Assembly: GCF_000327385.1 (NCBI RefSeq)
Contig: NW_008709146.1
Coordinates: 1,040,927-1,104,926 of the forward strand
Source of the DNA: Lottia gigantea
Taxonomy: Eukaryota; Mollusca; Gastropoda; Lottiidae
Length of the DNA stretch: 64,000 bases
Direction of reading: 5' to 3'
Shown here: positions 11,570 through 23,509 of the stretch, in pieces
How the letters are laid out: every line of letters begins with the position of its first letter
Numbering within the stretch: the stretch's first letter is position 1
Program-made: the position numbers and the translations under genes
The notes under the pieces: model-generated
The model's database searches: none
What the model saw: the letters and a program-made list of their open reading frames with translations, nothing else
Told to the model about the DNA's origin: nothing

Positions 11570-14500
11570 GTACATTGAATTGACATTTAAATTTAAATAA
11601 AACAACCAAATCAAATGATTTGTGTGATTTGAGATTGAAGTATTTTCTATTGAGAAGTAACAATAAAGGTCAAGTCTTAAATAAAGTTAAAAATTGTAAA
11701 TATCAATGAAGTCACATTGCTTTGGTCATGTAAACAGTCTTCTTCCTTCTGAGACATCTTAAAGTAATTCAATTTTTAACTCTTAAATTTCTTCATTGAA
11801 CACTATTCAACATCTAGTCTCTTTCTTATATTGGTATTTAAACCAGTGAATATCTCAGTTACTTGTTCCAGAAACACACATAGAAATGATTTCAAATGTA
11901 CAAAAAATATCTTTGGAGTGAATCAATTTTGATTGGTGAAGACAACAGAAATCACAGACACAAGTGGAATATATGATATATTTTAAGGCTATGCAATGTT
12001 TTCCATTGACTATTGATGCCATTTGCTTCACTGAGGAACTTAGGAGAAACTGTATTCTAACTCAGATTAGAACAAAAGATGCATCACTAGACCTGAAACT
12101 GTAGTGGATAACCTCCAGATCCATTTATGTGTTAATGTAGCTCAAAGAGGAAATATGGTGTTCATATATTTGTGTTTATTGCCTTTTTTTTTACTCAGGC
12201 TATGATATATGTCATATCTTGAAAGCAGCTGACAAATTCAAGACACTATAAAATTCCTACGAATTCTGTTTACTATGAAATGTTTTGACATCATTTACAG
12301 ACACAAATTCAATTTATCTGATACTATACTATATAAATTACATCAAGGTAATTGTTTTCATTAGTTTACAGCAAACTGTCAATTTGTAAGTTTTTTTATT
12401 AAAGAATTTGTATCAAAGACTGATTAAGAGGAAAGCCAGGCATCAATTATTAAACAAGTCAACTGAGCAAACAGCTTTTGGTAAGTGTATCTTATGGTTA
12501 AACTTGGTATTTTTGACAATCACTGTTTCTATTAAATGCAGAAAAGTACTTTACACAAAACTTATTACCCACCATGGCTTCAAATGATCAAGCCAGAGGG
12601 CAGCCACATTCCCATAAAACCTTTCTTATTTACTCCACTGAACTAGAATCATGTGAGGTCTTCATATGCTTGTTGTTTATACATAGCACTTTTAGCATCA
12701 ATAAGACATCATATTTACATCTTGCAATACCAGTATCATGGCTATATCCCAAATTCATGAATATTATCTCAATTTTGAGGGTTTTTCACCAGAAAATTTA
12801 GTACCATTCTGTGACTAAGCTTCTACATTCTGTTGTTCTTGTAGAGAGCAAATTTCAACTTAAAACTGAAGTGTATATTGGTTTTATTTATTCAGTCATG
12901 AAGAAATGTTGAATAATTAACCCTTGATTCACACCCTTTTTCATTTTATACTGAGCCTCAAAACAATCAGCGTTAAAAGGGTTAAGGTATATTTGAAATC
13001 TGTCCAACCCACTACATGAAGCATGACTCAAACTGATCCTATTGATTTGTACTGTACACAGTTAACTTGTGATCTTAATAGTGTTACTTAACCCTGCATT
13101 ACAATGAATAATGTGAGAAAATTCCAGTTAAATCACATCATGAATGGACATTTTAATATATACCTCAGGCATGGACATTGACAGTGTAAACAGGAACTTG
13201 TAATGTGTATATTTAAAGAAAGGTAGTGATGAGTAAACAGGTTATATGTAAGTACATGTTATTAACTTTACCTATATCAAATATAACTTGGCTGTTGTAC
13301 ATACCAATGTATATATAACTGGGTATAAGGGGCTGTGTTGTTAAAGGTCAGGCAATCATTGTGTGATATAAAACATATAATTCAATGGGTAACTTCTAAC
13401 ATATCACCATTAAATATATTCAAATCTTCACTATGGTATTGTGTTTTGTCGTTTAGCACATTTAACAGAAATATATATGTATACCTATATGTAATTTAAT
13501 TGATCATATTCTTTCGACTGCGCAATATTGAGGTACATTTGTTGTGTACGGGAACCTATCCTTTAAATTAAAGGGACAACTTATACTTATTTATATATGT
13601 ATACTACGGAGATAATATCTGATTGATGAAAAAAAATCATGAATTAAAATATTCACACCTACATCTTAACTAGTGTGAGTACACATTAAAACACTAAGGC
13701 GTTTAGAGTTACTCTTATCATTGACATGAAAATATTTCGCAGTTGGGTCTAAAATTGGGTCTCACTTGTTAAAGTAGACAATAAGTGGAAAGGTACTATA
13801 AATCTTCCCCAATATGGCTTGTTATGTTTATAAATATTCAATATTTACTTACTATTTTATTAGTGTACCTGTACATTAGTACAGATGATAATTGTCACTC
13901 ACTCAAGTGTCTGGTATTTATGACTTGGCCTAAATAAATCTCAATTCAGCAATATGTAGGCAGTATTTTTTAAATAAAGCAGGTCTGAAGAATTGGGACA
14001 ATTACTAAATGTCATTTAAAGAATTGTGCACAGATTTCCTTTTATATTTACTCATAAATGTTATATAAATAAACACTGAATGAACTTGAAGAAATTCAGA
14101 ATGAAAATACGTGGTAGACAATTAACAATTAATAAACTGTGGTTGTTCATTCATATGGATTTCATTATATATAATGTGATCAAACCACAAAATATGGTGT
14201 GAAATTTTCCTAATTTCCACTGATTACATGAACTGTATGACATTATACAGACAATATAGCTATTATTGTAATCATTTCTATGATATAAGTAGTTAAATAC
14301 CAAGCCTAGAAATTATTATCAAATAATAACATGGTAGAAATACCATTCCACTAATTATACTTATAACTAATATATAGACTTAATTACTTCAAGTTTGATT
14401 ACCACTCTTTAGTAAATTATTAATTTGAATTTATGATTTTTTTTAGCAATAACACTATTACTCCATTACATTTAGTTATTGTTTAATTATCTAGAATAAA

Positions 14501-15404
14501 ACATTTACAAACCTTGAACTTAGGATCCAAAAAACAGACAAGTCGGTAATTAACTTAAAAAGAAACTTTAGTGGACATTTAGATGATTACTGATAGTTTG
14601 CTCAGTATAATGCCTACCATTTTAAAGCTGTAGTCTGGAATCATAAGTTGACATATTTACATGCCAATTTTCACATCTATTAATGGTTAATGTACAGAAA
14701 TGTTCTTCTGTAATTGTTGCAGAAATAAAGTAACATGAATCCTGGTAGATGTCTGGTAATAATGGTCTTTATAAGATAAATATTTTTCTAAGAGATAAAT
14801 ATAAAAGTTTATAACAGACAATAATGCAGGAGTCACATTTGATGGCTGATGTTCTCAAATTGTAATGAGAATATATTTTCTTACACCATTTTTATTCACA
14901 GCAAGGTGTTCTTATTTTCTACATGCTGCCTATAGCTTTGCTCTTGAGAGACTCAATAGTAAAAATATTTTAGTCATTTCTCAATGCAATTTTCATACTA
15001 AAAATGTATGCCTACAAAAAATGGTCATCTGTAGATGATTCAATCAGTTATATGCAGAAAAGTGAGACATAAAACTGCATTCATTTCATTTTCATTTCAA
15101 AAAGTTCTATTTGGGATGATCCTTTGAAATTAAGAATGTATCAAAGCCACACTCTTAAATTAGAAATAATATGAGAATGATTTATAATCTAACATATTAG
15201 TGTCAAAAAAAAAAATTCCATTCAATTTGTCAAATAACTGTGAAACATATGTCAAATAATCAGATAATTAGATCAGAACAATTAATTTCATATTACATAT
15301 GTTTAATTTTTTATAATTAATTGCTGGTACTAGTATAAAATACTTCAAATTGAAACGTTAGTGCCAAAACTAACTAAGTTTACTGCAAGTACCTGCTATT
15401 TCTT
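11570..15404. other. AT-rich non-coding stretch
   Basis: Nothing is firmly identified. An ATG in strong context (CCCACCATGG) opens a 75-codon frame at 12574 without a recognisable domain. A short palindrome, CCTTTAAATTAAAGG, at about 13560 resembles two ends of the TTAA-flanked MITE set head to head. Confidence 0.5.
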
Positions 15405-15743
15405 TTAAAGGGACAGCTGTGCCATTTTGGGGGGTTGATTTCAGAATATATGTAAATAGTCTTCAGAAGTACTAGGAATACACGAAAATCACTTAATTCC
15501 TTTAAAAATATCTCAAACTAGGAATTTTACTCACTTTTTCTATATATGTCTTTTACATATATCACAGAGTATCTTAAATTGACGAGCCATCATTTTAACA
15601 TTAAACGTAGACACATGTGGATTTGAAGGCTCAAATTTCCAGAATGAGTTGTGAACACTATTACTGATTAGCTCAGCTAAAAAATTCCAGTTTCTGAGAC
15701 TAAAGTATGATTGGTCAAAGAAATGGTGAATCTGTCCCTTTAA
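15405..15743 (+). mobile_element. TTAA-flanked MITE, copy A (most complete)
   Basis: The element is bounded by TTAA at 15405-15408 and 15740-15743. Its terminal inverted repeats read AGGGACAGCTGTGCCAT on the left and, reverse-complemented, AGGGACAGATTCACCAT on the right. It has no coding capacity. Internal landmarks are GTCTTCAGAAGTACTA, ACATGTGGATTTGAAGGCTC and TTTCTGAGACTAAAGTATGA. Three further copies (33.93, 44.87 and 54.16 kb) share them. TTAA at both ends is typical of piggyBac-type insertion, but the termini are not classic piggyBac, so the superfamily is inference. Confidence 0.75.
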
Positions 15744-15749
15744 ACCATG

Positions 15750-16515
15750 TTTAAACCAACAAAAGTTCTTGGTCCGAAATTCTTCTACAAAATAAAGAAT
15801 ATGATTGGGCTCATGCTTTTTGGATTAGCAAAAGAGCAAAACCTGGTTGTTCCGTCCATTGTGACAGTTAGTCACAAACCATATAAAGTAAAATATTGAT
15901 TTCTCATGAACTTGTAAAACTGCAAGTAGTTTTCAGATCTATGTAGAATTAGACATTTAACTTTAAATTGACTAAGATAATTGAAATTGTAGATACGTGA
16001 GACATGGTATATAGTACTATAAAGTTTGGTTGAGACTGATTCACAACTATTTAGGTAACTACAGAAAAGAAGTCCATAATGCATGTTAGTTGATTTTTCA
16101 CCATTATGACATATGGAGTGTAGTTTCTAAAAATTTCATGACATTGGTTTGCTCCAGTTAAAGATGTTAACTTAACTTGATAGCTTAATTTCCAACATGA
16201 TGATTATTTAACATAAATCAACCTTCTATCTATGTTGATATGATTTTACAAATTTTCTTTCTGAATTTGATATATTTTTGTTATTTCTCTAAACTATATT
16301 TATAAACCTTTTGATTAAATAGTCATTTTGGCTTTTTTTGTATGTCACTATATTTATTTAAAATACATCCTATTGATATAATTGGAGAACAGGCATTGTC
16401 TACATTAATATCCTTAAAAAGATTTATAATGAAGCCTTACAACATGAATTTATAGGTATGACAACCAACAAATTCAAATAACTATAGTTACAAAACCGTG
16501 AATAACAATTAAACT
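15750..16515. other. AT-rich non-coding stretch
   Basis: Nothing is recognised between MITE copy A and the AT palindrome. The 70-codon minus-strand frame at 15872-16084 shows no domain. Confidence 0.5.
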
Positions 16516-16525
16516 TATGAACCAG

Positions 16526-16568
16526 ATATATATAATAAATATATATATTTATATAATAAATATATATC
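16526..16568. repeat. AT-only palindromic microsatellite
   Basis: Alternating ATATATAATAAATATATAT blocks form a near-perfect self-complementary tract. It is an ordinary AT-rich low-complexity site about 75 bp from the left end of the Tc1 element. Confidence 0.7.
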
Positions 16569-16640
16569 AGATTTTAATTAAATTAACATAATAGCATAAT
16601 ATTACTGATTTAAATGTATAAAGAGTGAACATGACAAGTA

Positions 16641-17676
16641 TACTGATAGGCAAAAGAAACGTCACTTGGATGTATAATATATATATTTCTCATATTTACA
16701 AATGCCTACATATGCAAGTAAAGACATTGGAGAAAGTTCTTCTGCAGTTGTCGGCATTGGCAGCACTTCATTCGCGTCGGTGTTAGATCTCATCCCACAA
16801 GTGTTCAATTGGATTAAAATCTGGACTTGAATGTTGTGCTGCTGGAGGAAGTCCATAGTGACTTTGGCAGTGTTGGGTCAAGGCGTTGTCCTGCTGTAAG
16901 GTGTGGTTTCGGTGACAGGCAAAAAAAAGCCAAGATGTGGGGTCTGTGGACTTGGTCAATGTAGCGGAGAGCTGTGATTCCATTACCCCTGTCTGGTCCA
17001 ATATTCTGAAACACCACAGGCCCCACTCTCTGGTTTAGTCCAATTCCATCCCAAACCATGATGCTTGGACCATCCCACAAGTCCCGTTCTATGACAAGCA
17101 TCAGATCCTGATTCTGCCATCCACTGTGGAAACACAGTTAAGACTTTCAACAGATGTTGGCGTATCATGTCTGATCTTGCCTGTGTGTGTGGTAACTCTT
17201 GGACGACCAATACGCGGACGGTACGTTGGTGGTGTTGTAGCGCTGTTGCAAATGATATAGCGTGTTGACGTTGAATGCATTTGTAACGACCTGTGCACTC
17301 TGTCCTGCTTGCAGTCTTCCAATCGCTTGTTGCCTCTCATTTCTTGATAATCTAGGCGGCATGGCTGATAAACCGAAATGACGAATGTAAGCCTGACAGT
17401 TTTGATTGTCTTTTATACCTGTACCGTCCATGATATTCAATTGCATCATGATTTTTACAAGACGTTTCAGCAACTAGGTCCTATTTCACTTTTGCAGACT
17501 GTGTTTGGGCAAACTACTCCATTTTAAACACAAATGTAAACTTAACTTTAAGGCAACAAAAAGGACCAGTAGAATGTAAAATCTAATTTAGTTGACTAAA
17601 AACCATGGCAGAACCAGAGTCAGTTAATTTTTTCCAGTATTTTAAGAAGTGACGTTTCTTTTGCCTCTTATAGTAT
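16641..17676 (-). mobile_element. Tc1/mariner DNA transposon, internally deleted
   Basis: The terminal inverted repeats begin TATACTGATAGGCAAAAG at 16641 and, reverse-complemented from the right end at 17676, TATACTATAAGAGGCAAAAG. Both continue as AAACGTCACTT. TA flanks both ends, as expected for Tc1/mariner target duplication. At about 1.04 kb it is shorter than typical Tc1 elements, in keeping with the internal loss in its transposase. It is non-autonomous. Confidence 0.92.
16783..17362 (-). pseudogene. Tc1-type transposase, broken
   Basis: The gene starts at ATG 17362 with MPPRLSRNERQQAIGRLQAG, the N-terminal helix-turn-helix that binds the terminal repeats of Tc1 transposons. This is followed by LQQRYNTT and, in other frames, GRPRVTTH. 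The catalytic part is scattered over several frames: ERDLWDGPSIMVW, GPVVFQNIGP, RNHTLQQDNA (second catalytic Asp) and SPDFNPIEHLWDEI (third acidic residue, Glu). The stretch that should link the DNA-binding half to the catalytic half, including the first catalytic Asp (usually in an FSDESRF-like motif), is missing near 17100-17165. The family protein is usually about 330-350 residues; this region could encode fewer than 200. It cannot make an active enzyme. The identification is secure because motif order and spacing follow the family. Confidence 0.9.
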
Positions 17677-17689
17677 ATAATGACCTGTA

Positions 17690-18180
17690 TCAGTTTTGGA
17701 CAAAATTGTGGACGATGAAAGTGACAGAGGAAAGTTTAACTTTAAAGCACCGTTTGGAAAAACCATGCAATGTGCAATTAGTAAAATATTGACAGAAAAG
17801 TTGCAATAACTTCAACCCCATTTGGACATCAACATTGGTAGTGAAGTTATAGGATATTTACTTAAAAATGTAACTTGTGCTTTTATGAATGGTTGAATGT
17901 TTGTAACAATTACTTGGTTATTTACTCTTGTATACTAACTTCTGTAATGATTGCTAAGGGACATAAAAATAATGATTTGTTATCCTGTTCTTTGACGAAA
18001 AGCAGCAGAAGTCCCAATTAATCATTAAAGTGGTTTACAACTTTGTATTGGTATTGATGTAATCAACGGTAAACAGAAGGAATTGGACTGAAACACTCAT
18101 AATAGTCTTAGAAAAAAAGACTGGATTGAGATTGTCAATATGATAGATGGAAATGTTGACAGATAAAGGTATGTACCAGA
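17690..18180. other. Non-coding stretch
   Basis: Nothing is recognised between the Tc1 element and the next tandem duplication. Confidence 0.5.
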
Positions 18181-18183
18181 CTG

Positions 18184-18475
18184 TATATTTTATTGATGTT
18201 CATTATTGACTAAGTGAAGTGTTCAATACATCCATAGCCGTGTAGGGCGGATCTGAAAAAATCATATTCAGATACTAACGTCATAAAGGATTATTACATT
18301 ACTTTGATGTCTAGGAGTTGTGTCACAAAAACATTCAGGTTCTGTTTGCACTTACAATTTTTATTAATGTTAATTATTGACTAAGTAAAATGTTCAATAC
18401 ATCCATGGGCCAAAAGGGATGATCTGAAAAATCATATTCACAGACTTGTCATAAAGGACTATTACATCATTCAAA
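18184..18475 (+). repeat. Two-copy tandem duplication, 171 bp offset
   Basis: ATTATTGACTAAGT, GTTCAATACATCCAT, GATCTGAAAAA-TCATATTCA and GTCATAAAGGA-TATTACAT occur in the same order from 18202 and again from 18373. The copies differ at many positions, so the duplication is not recent. No element ends are seen. Confidence 0.8.
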
Positions 18476-18479
18476 TAGG

Positions 18480-21400
18480 ATGAACATCAGTTACCACTGA
18501 ATATCCCCTCGAGATCTATACATGATGTCAATGACACGGTAAAAGTAAATAGCATAAAAAATATATAGAGTTTCACTACATAAAGTACATCATATGAACA
18601 TACGTTATAAGAAAATAAAATACCTTGGAATAAGCACAGGATATGAAATAGGTATATGTTCAAAAGAAATAAAGACATCGTGGAAGCTTACTTTCAACAG
18701 AAATAAAGATCGTTATTGTGCAATGCTTTGACTAATCTATCAAATCATTGTGTGAGACTTGTAGTTTTTCTAATATGACATGAAATATATTGTTGAAAAG
18801 CATGAATATTACATTGGCGTTGCATGCTACAGAAGTGAATAGCATGTGAATTGAAAGTAATCTAATTATTATGGAGTTGGGTTTCTAACAATATATATAA
18901 ATTACTTGTATGAATGTATTGATAAAGTCTTTTGTTGTTCAAATTCTGCCAGGCCTGGTGTAAAAAATACAGTTCTGTAGACATCAATATGGTATATTGA
19001 ACTGGATAGTAACTATTACAAGATAGAGTTTCACTAAGAGATCATCTGATAAGTAACGTTTCTAGTACCATTGGGGAAAACTGTGGAAACCAGATCTCTT
19101 AATTTGATTATACTACAGACAACATTATTACCAACACTCAGTTCTGTTCAGACACAGAACAGGTCAACAAGTGGAATTCAGACTGTTGAAATCTGACGTA
19201 ACTCTTCTGAATCTTCAGGTTCATAAATCTGCATAACCATCTTTTAATCTTTTAAAAAGGTTTTCTGCAGGCATTGTCAACAAAGGAAGTATGTTAGATC
19301 AAGTCATTCACAATGGCTACCAAATATAGCTTATCATTTGTTTAACTTTCACAGCTCTAAAAGAGTAAAAGTTTTTTTAGTCAGCTAGTTTCCATAAACA
19401 TTGATATTAATAAGTTATTGTTAGTTATCCAGTACTATCTGATATCTAACATCAATAGAAATCTTGTCACGATGATGATGATGAGGTTTCAGATGACCAG
19501 TTCTCCTGACCTAGAATTAAGTTAGTGTTGTGTTCTCATCGATCACCTAGCTCAACAAATTATTATGAAACATCCTACAATTGTACTAAATTTTTAGTAT
19601 TTTAATTCACTTCAGTACTCTGTTTTTAATACAGAGCTGTTGATAAGTGCATTTAAGCCAAACATGGTTGGATGGAACCACAAAATGCTTCTGTAATTGT
19701 GGTGTTTTAGATTCAAATTACGTCCTTAACATAATTACAGTACATCACATGGTCTACCTTGTGTGAGAGGAAACCTATGCTAGCTAAGAAAACTAAGGTG
19801 CTTGGATCTTATATTCCCTACTGCAAGAACAAAGTGTGTAAAAGATATTCAGTCAATGCTCTACAACTACTGTACTATTACATTGTATTTAATCTATTCA
19901 ACAATTCAATTAAAGTGTGAATGGAGAAGGAAATTTTAAAAAGGTACTAATGACTCGTATAATAATAAAATAAATCAATAATATCATTAATTATCATTAT
20001 ATTATAATCAACAACACGTTAATCAATCTTACTATAATTAATTCTGAAAATAATCCTTTTTTTTTTCTTTGCTTAAAATTGATTTTAACTGAGTCAGTGG
20101 TATATGAAGGTAATATTTCCGGTATATGGTTTTGTGTATATGGAGCAATCTGTCATGCAGACAATAAATATGTCAATGTTCAATGGAATTACGTCACTGT
20201 ATAATAGAGAAACATGTATTGTACAGAACAAAGCCAAGTAAAATAGAAAGCTAAGCTATAATCAACATGAGGCTTATTGAAGTTGTCTTTGACATACTTA
20301 AAAATTGAGTCACTCTCTAGAATCAATCACCAACACCATCTGAGATCAAAAAAGGTGCACATTCTCTAACAACCAAACAGTATTATCTGTGATAAATTTT
20401 AGTGATTAAAACCTTAATGGCCCCAAAGACACTTCTTAACTCGTGCCTTAAATATGCATCTTTCTCTTTGACATAACAAAAATTCCTCAGACCTTTAAAA
20501 AAGATTTATTATAATTAACATGGTTATCAATGTTCTTGTAGCAACTAGTATTCTATTCATATATTTCAGTTTCTGAACATTATGGATTTTTATTTTGTAA
20601 CTGCACAAACAATACTCTCACTAAAGGTTACACCTACACCTGTGCCTGTGTTTTCCTAACATTATTTAACCACAATGTTACAACCTAAAATTCCTAAAGG
20701 AATACACTACAAGAAACAGAAGTTCTTCTGCAACTTTCCATGTTGGACAAAGTGTTTCCTCCTAAGAAGCCATAAATGGGGTATTGAAGCCCCATTATAG
20801 AAGTTGTAGTATCTTAACTGCAACGAACATCCAGTTTGCACACTTGGCATACTGTACCAGTAACTTCCAAGGGTTTAGCCGTTAGGATTCTGTTTCATGA
20901 GTATATCATCATTATCTGTTTTTCTACTGATTTTATATAAGATGTAGTAGGTGTAAGAAGTCTGTGTATTATGAATGATATTCAGAAATAACAAAGCTTA
21001 TCATGTTTTGCCAATTTCACACTATACTGTTTTCGTGATGCAAGCATGATAATACTAAATAAATATTGTGAAGACATTGTCTTAGTGCAAGAGAAGAAGA
21101 GTAACTAATAAGTTTCCTCTCATCAGTGTCATTCCTGGAATATATGTATCCAATTTCACTTGTGACAATTTCATTCATTAACCTTGCCTTTGAATTGAAT
21201 CTTGTTGTTCAAGTTGAAACACACTAGAACTGTAATTGAGATTTATTTCTCCAATAAACAATTAGAACAATTCATGTCAAAACGGGCCTTTGACCAGGCA
21301 AATTATGAAAAATTAGCAATAATAAGGAAAATTTGTCTGGCAAGAGAAAATTATACAAGATTACTAAATAACTAGCGAAGCTGATGGTTGAAAATTGTCT

Positions 21401-23304
21401 GTGTGACTGGAAATAAGAGACAATATGAGGAGAGTGATATTACTGCTCAATATTACTGATACTTTGTCATAGTGAATGAATCAGCTACTTGAACTATTAT
21501 ATGATAATATAAATCTATAGAAATGATCTGTACATTAGACATAACATGAAACTATTCAGATAGAATGAAAGTCTTTCAAATTTCTTAGAATAAAATATAT
21601 AAGTAATAGAATAAAAATCCGTACAAGCAAAACCTTTTTGTCTTCCAAAGACAATGTCAAGAGTAATAACAATAATAAGTTTATATGGAACTACAAAGCA
21701 CACCATGGTATCTGTTAACAAGAACTTTAATGGAATTGTTAAATTATCAAGAAATAAATATTATAGATATAATCAAGTGGGAGATGGTGAAATTCATTTA
21801 TAGATCAGCTTGACATCACACATCACTGTCATTCATTCAAATCATACTGAACAAACCATCTTGGTGATGTTTAATTAGGAAGTCAGTCATACCACATAGT
21901 GGCCCAAGCGAGAATCAAGAATGAAGGATGTCCAAGTTTGCTGTAGTGGATTTATTGGAAACATATACTTATATGTTTTCACAGAAAAAGTCTTTAAAAT
22001 CATAAAATTAAGGGCTAGGGGCATATAAAAATTGGAAAAACTAGGATTATGGGAATCTCAAATAACTATTCTTTTATTTTAAGTCTGGTGCTCCAATTTC
22101 AAGAAATGCATTGCACAATGTTGAACAAATATTTTTTTTCATATAGATCAAGATGCTGTTTTATTGTTCCAAGTTCAAAATCATTATTAGTTTCCCACAG
22201 AATCATATTTGTTAGTACTGTCTTTGCTATCAAAGCATTGAAAAAAAAATGTAACAGAATTCAATTCGCCATAAATGGAAATAAATAGACACAAATTGGT
22301 GTAGTGGTTTCTGTATGAAACAATTTTGGTAATTGCATAATTGGTTAAACCTGCAGAATTGTAATAATTGTATAAGAGAAGAGGCGACAAAGGAAATTAT
22401 GAGTCAAGTTAATCATACAGCAAAATTCCTACAGTCTACATGTTTACAAAGTTATTAAGTAAGAATGGTGTTGATATATTAACATTATGATTTGATCTGA
22501 CATTTATTGAAATATCATTACATATATCTAGTTAGTTATTGTACAATTTGATATGAGAATATCTGTATAATGATTGACTGTCCAGACACAGGACAAATTG
22601 CACTCAAATCAACTGTAATATATAACCTCTGTCTGGTGTGTCACTGAACAGTTATCTTCAACAATCAGATATACAACAATTTTTAACAGTATGAAGGCTT
22701 AGAGCAATTGAATTTCTTCAATGCAAAATAAAAGCAAAAAACATCTTTCAGCCTTAATGGACTTAAAATTTCATAATTTCTCGCCATTCTGGAAAACCTG
22801 ATGCCACTTTGAGATTGAGTATGTCAAATTAGCATCCCTCTCAGAGAGTTTATGTGGCAAGTTTCATTGTGTCAGGTTCATTAATAATAAAGCATGTAGA
22901 TTGTTGGCAAACAATGTTGTAGACAAACTCCCAAAGGAATCAATTGAAATTTTCAAAGCTCAATTTAGTTTTCTGCAATAACTGTGTAATTGGATTAAAT
23001 TTCAATTTGGCTGTATAGAATAGTTGAATTTCCAGCTGTCCTGACAGTTTTAATCTGCTAGTTTTTATTTACACCATATTGTTCTTTTTTTTTTCTTGAT
23101 TACGTTCAGCAAAATATTTTCTGTACTAACAATTTGTTTTAAAGAATTATTCTTGATGATTATCAAATACTAAAATACTTTGTTCCAAGAAAATTAACAC
23201 TATGTTTCCAAAATATTGACTTAAAATACCCATTTATATTTTAAAATATTATATTTGACTTTGTTAAATAGTAACAATGGACAGTTTAATTAATTGAACG
23301 AAGG
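18480..23304. other. AT-rich non-coding stretch
   Basis: No gene or family is recognised. It holds short simple repeats such as GATGATGATGATGA near 19472 and a small hairpin at 20772-20799. Open frames in the stretch (for example 21515-21721 minus and 22049-22288 plus) are AT-rich with no domain. Confidence 0.5.
20772..20799. repeat. Short GC-capped hairpin
   Basis: ATAAATGGGG and CCCCATTATA flank an 8-base loop, giving a near-perfect 10 bp stem. No U-run or gene lies next to it, so it is not called as a terminator. Confidence 0.5.
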
Positions 23305-23506
23305 TAAAGGTATGGTCTTAAAGAGTCAAGGTACGGTATACTGTTTTTTCAACTTTGCACAGCTGTGTGCAATTAGGGATATTGATTTCTAGTTACAATT
23401 TAAACGTAAACTATCAGAAACGAAATTCTGCTTGATTCAGCTCTCTAATAAGCAGAGTCCAAATTCCTGAAAATATTACCTTGACCCATTAGGTCAGTAT
23501 GCCCCC
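23305..23506. mobile_element. Possible small foldback/MITE
   Basis: AGGTATGGT-CTTAAAGAGTC continuing AAGGTA (about 23308-23337) matches the reverse complement of TACCTTGACCCATTAGGTC (about 23480-23500) through a perfect GTCAAGGTA core and looser flanks. The arms are about 30 bp and enclose some 140 bp. No clear target duplication is seen and no second copy was noticed. Confidence 0.3.
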
Positions 23507-23509
23507 TAC

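Noticed and set aside
12574-12801. Frame starting at an ATG in ideal context (CCCACCATGG)
   Set aside because: After about 25 plausible codons it becomes Ile/Leu/Phe-rich. The only donor (CAT|GTGAGG) is weak, and the apparent upstream intron would be only about 60 bp.
16662-17473. Six overlapping minus-strand frames as separate genes
   Set aside because: They are pieces of one broken Tc1 transposase plus its shadows.
22049-22390. Overlapping plus and minus frames
   Set aside because: Frames on both strands with AT-driven composition and no domain; typical chance frames.
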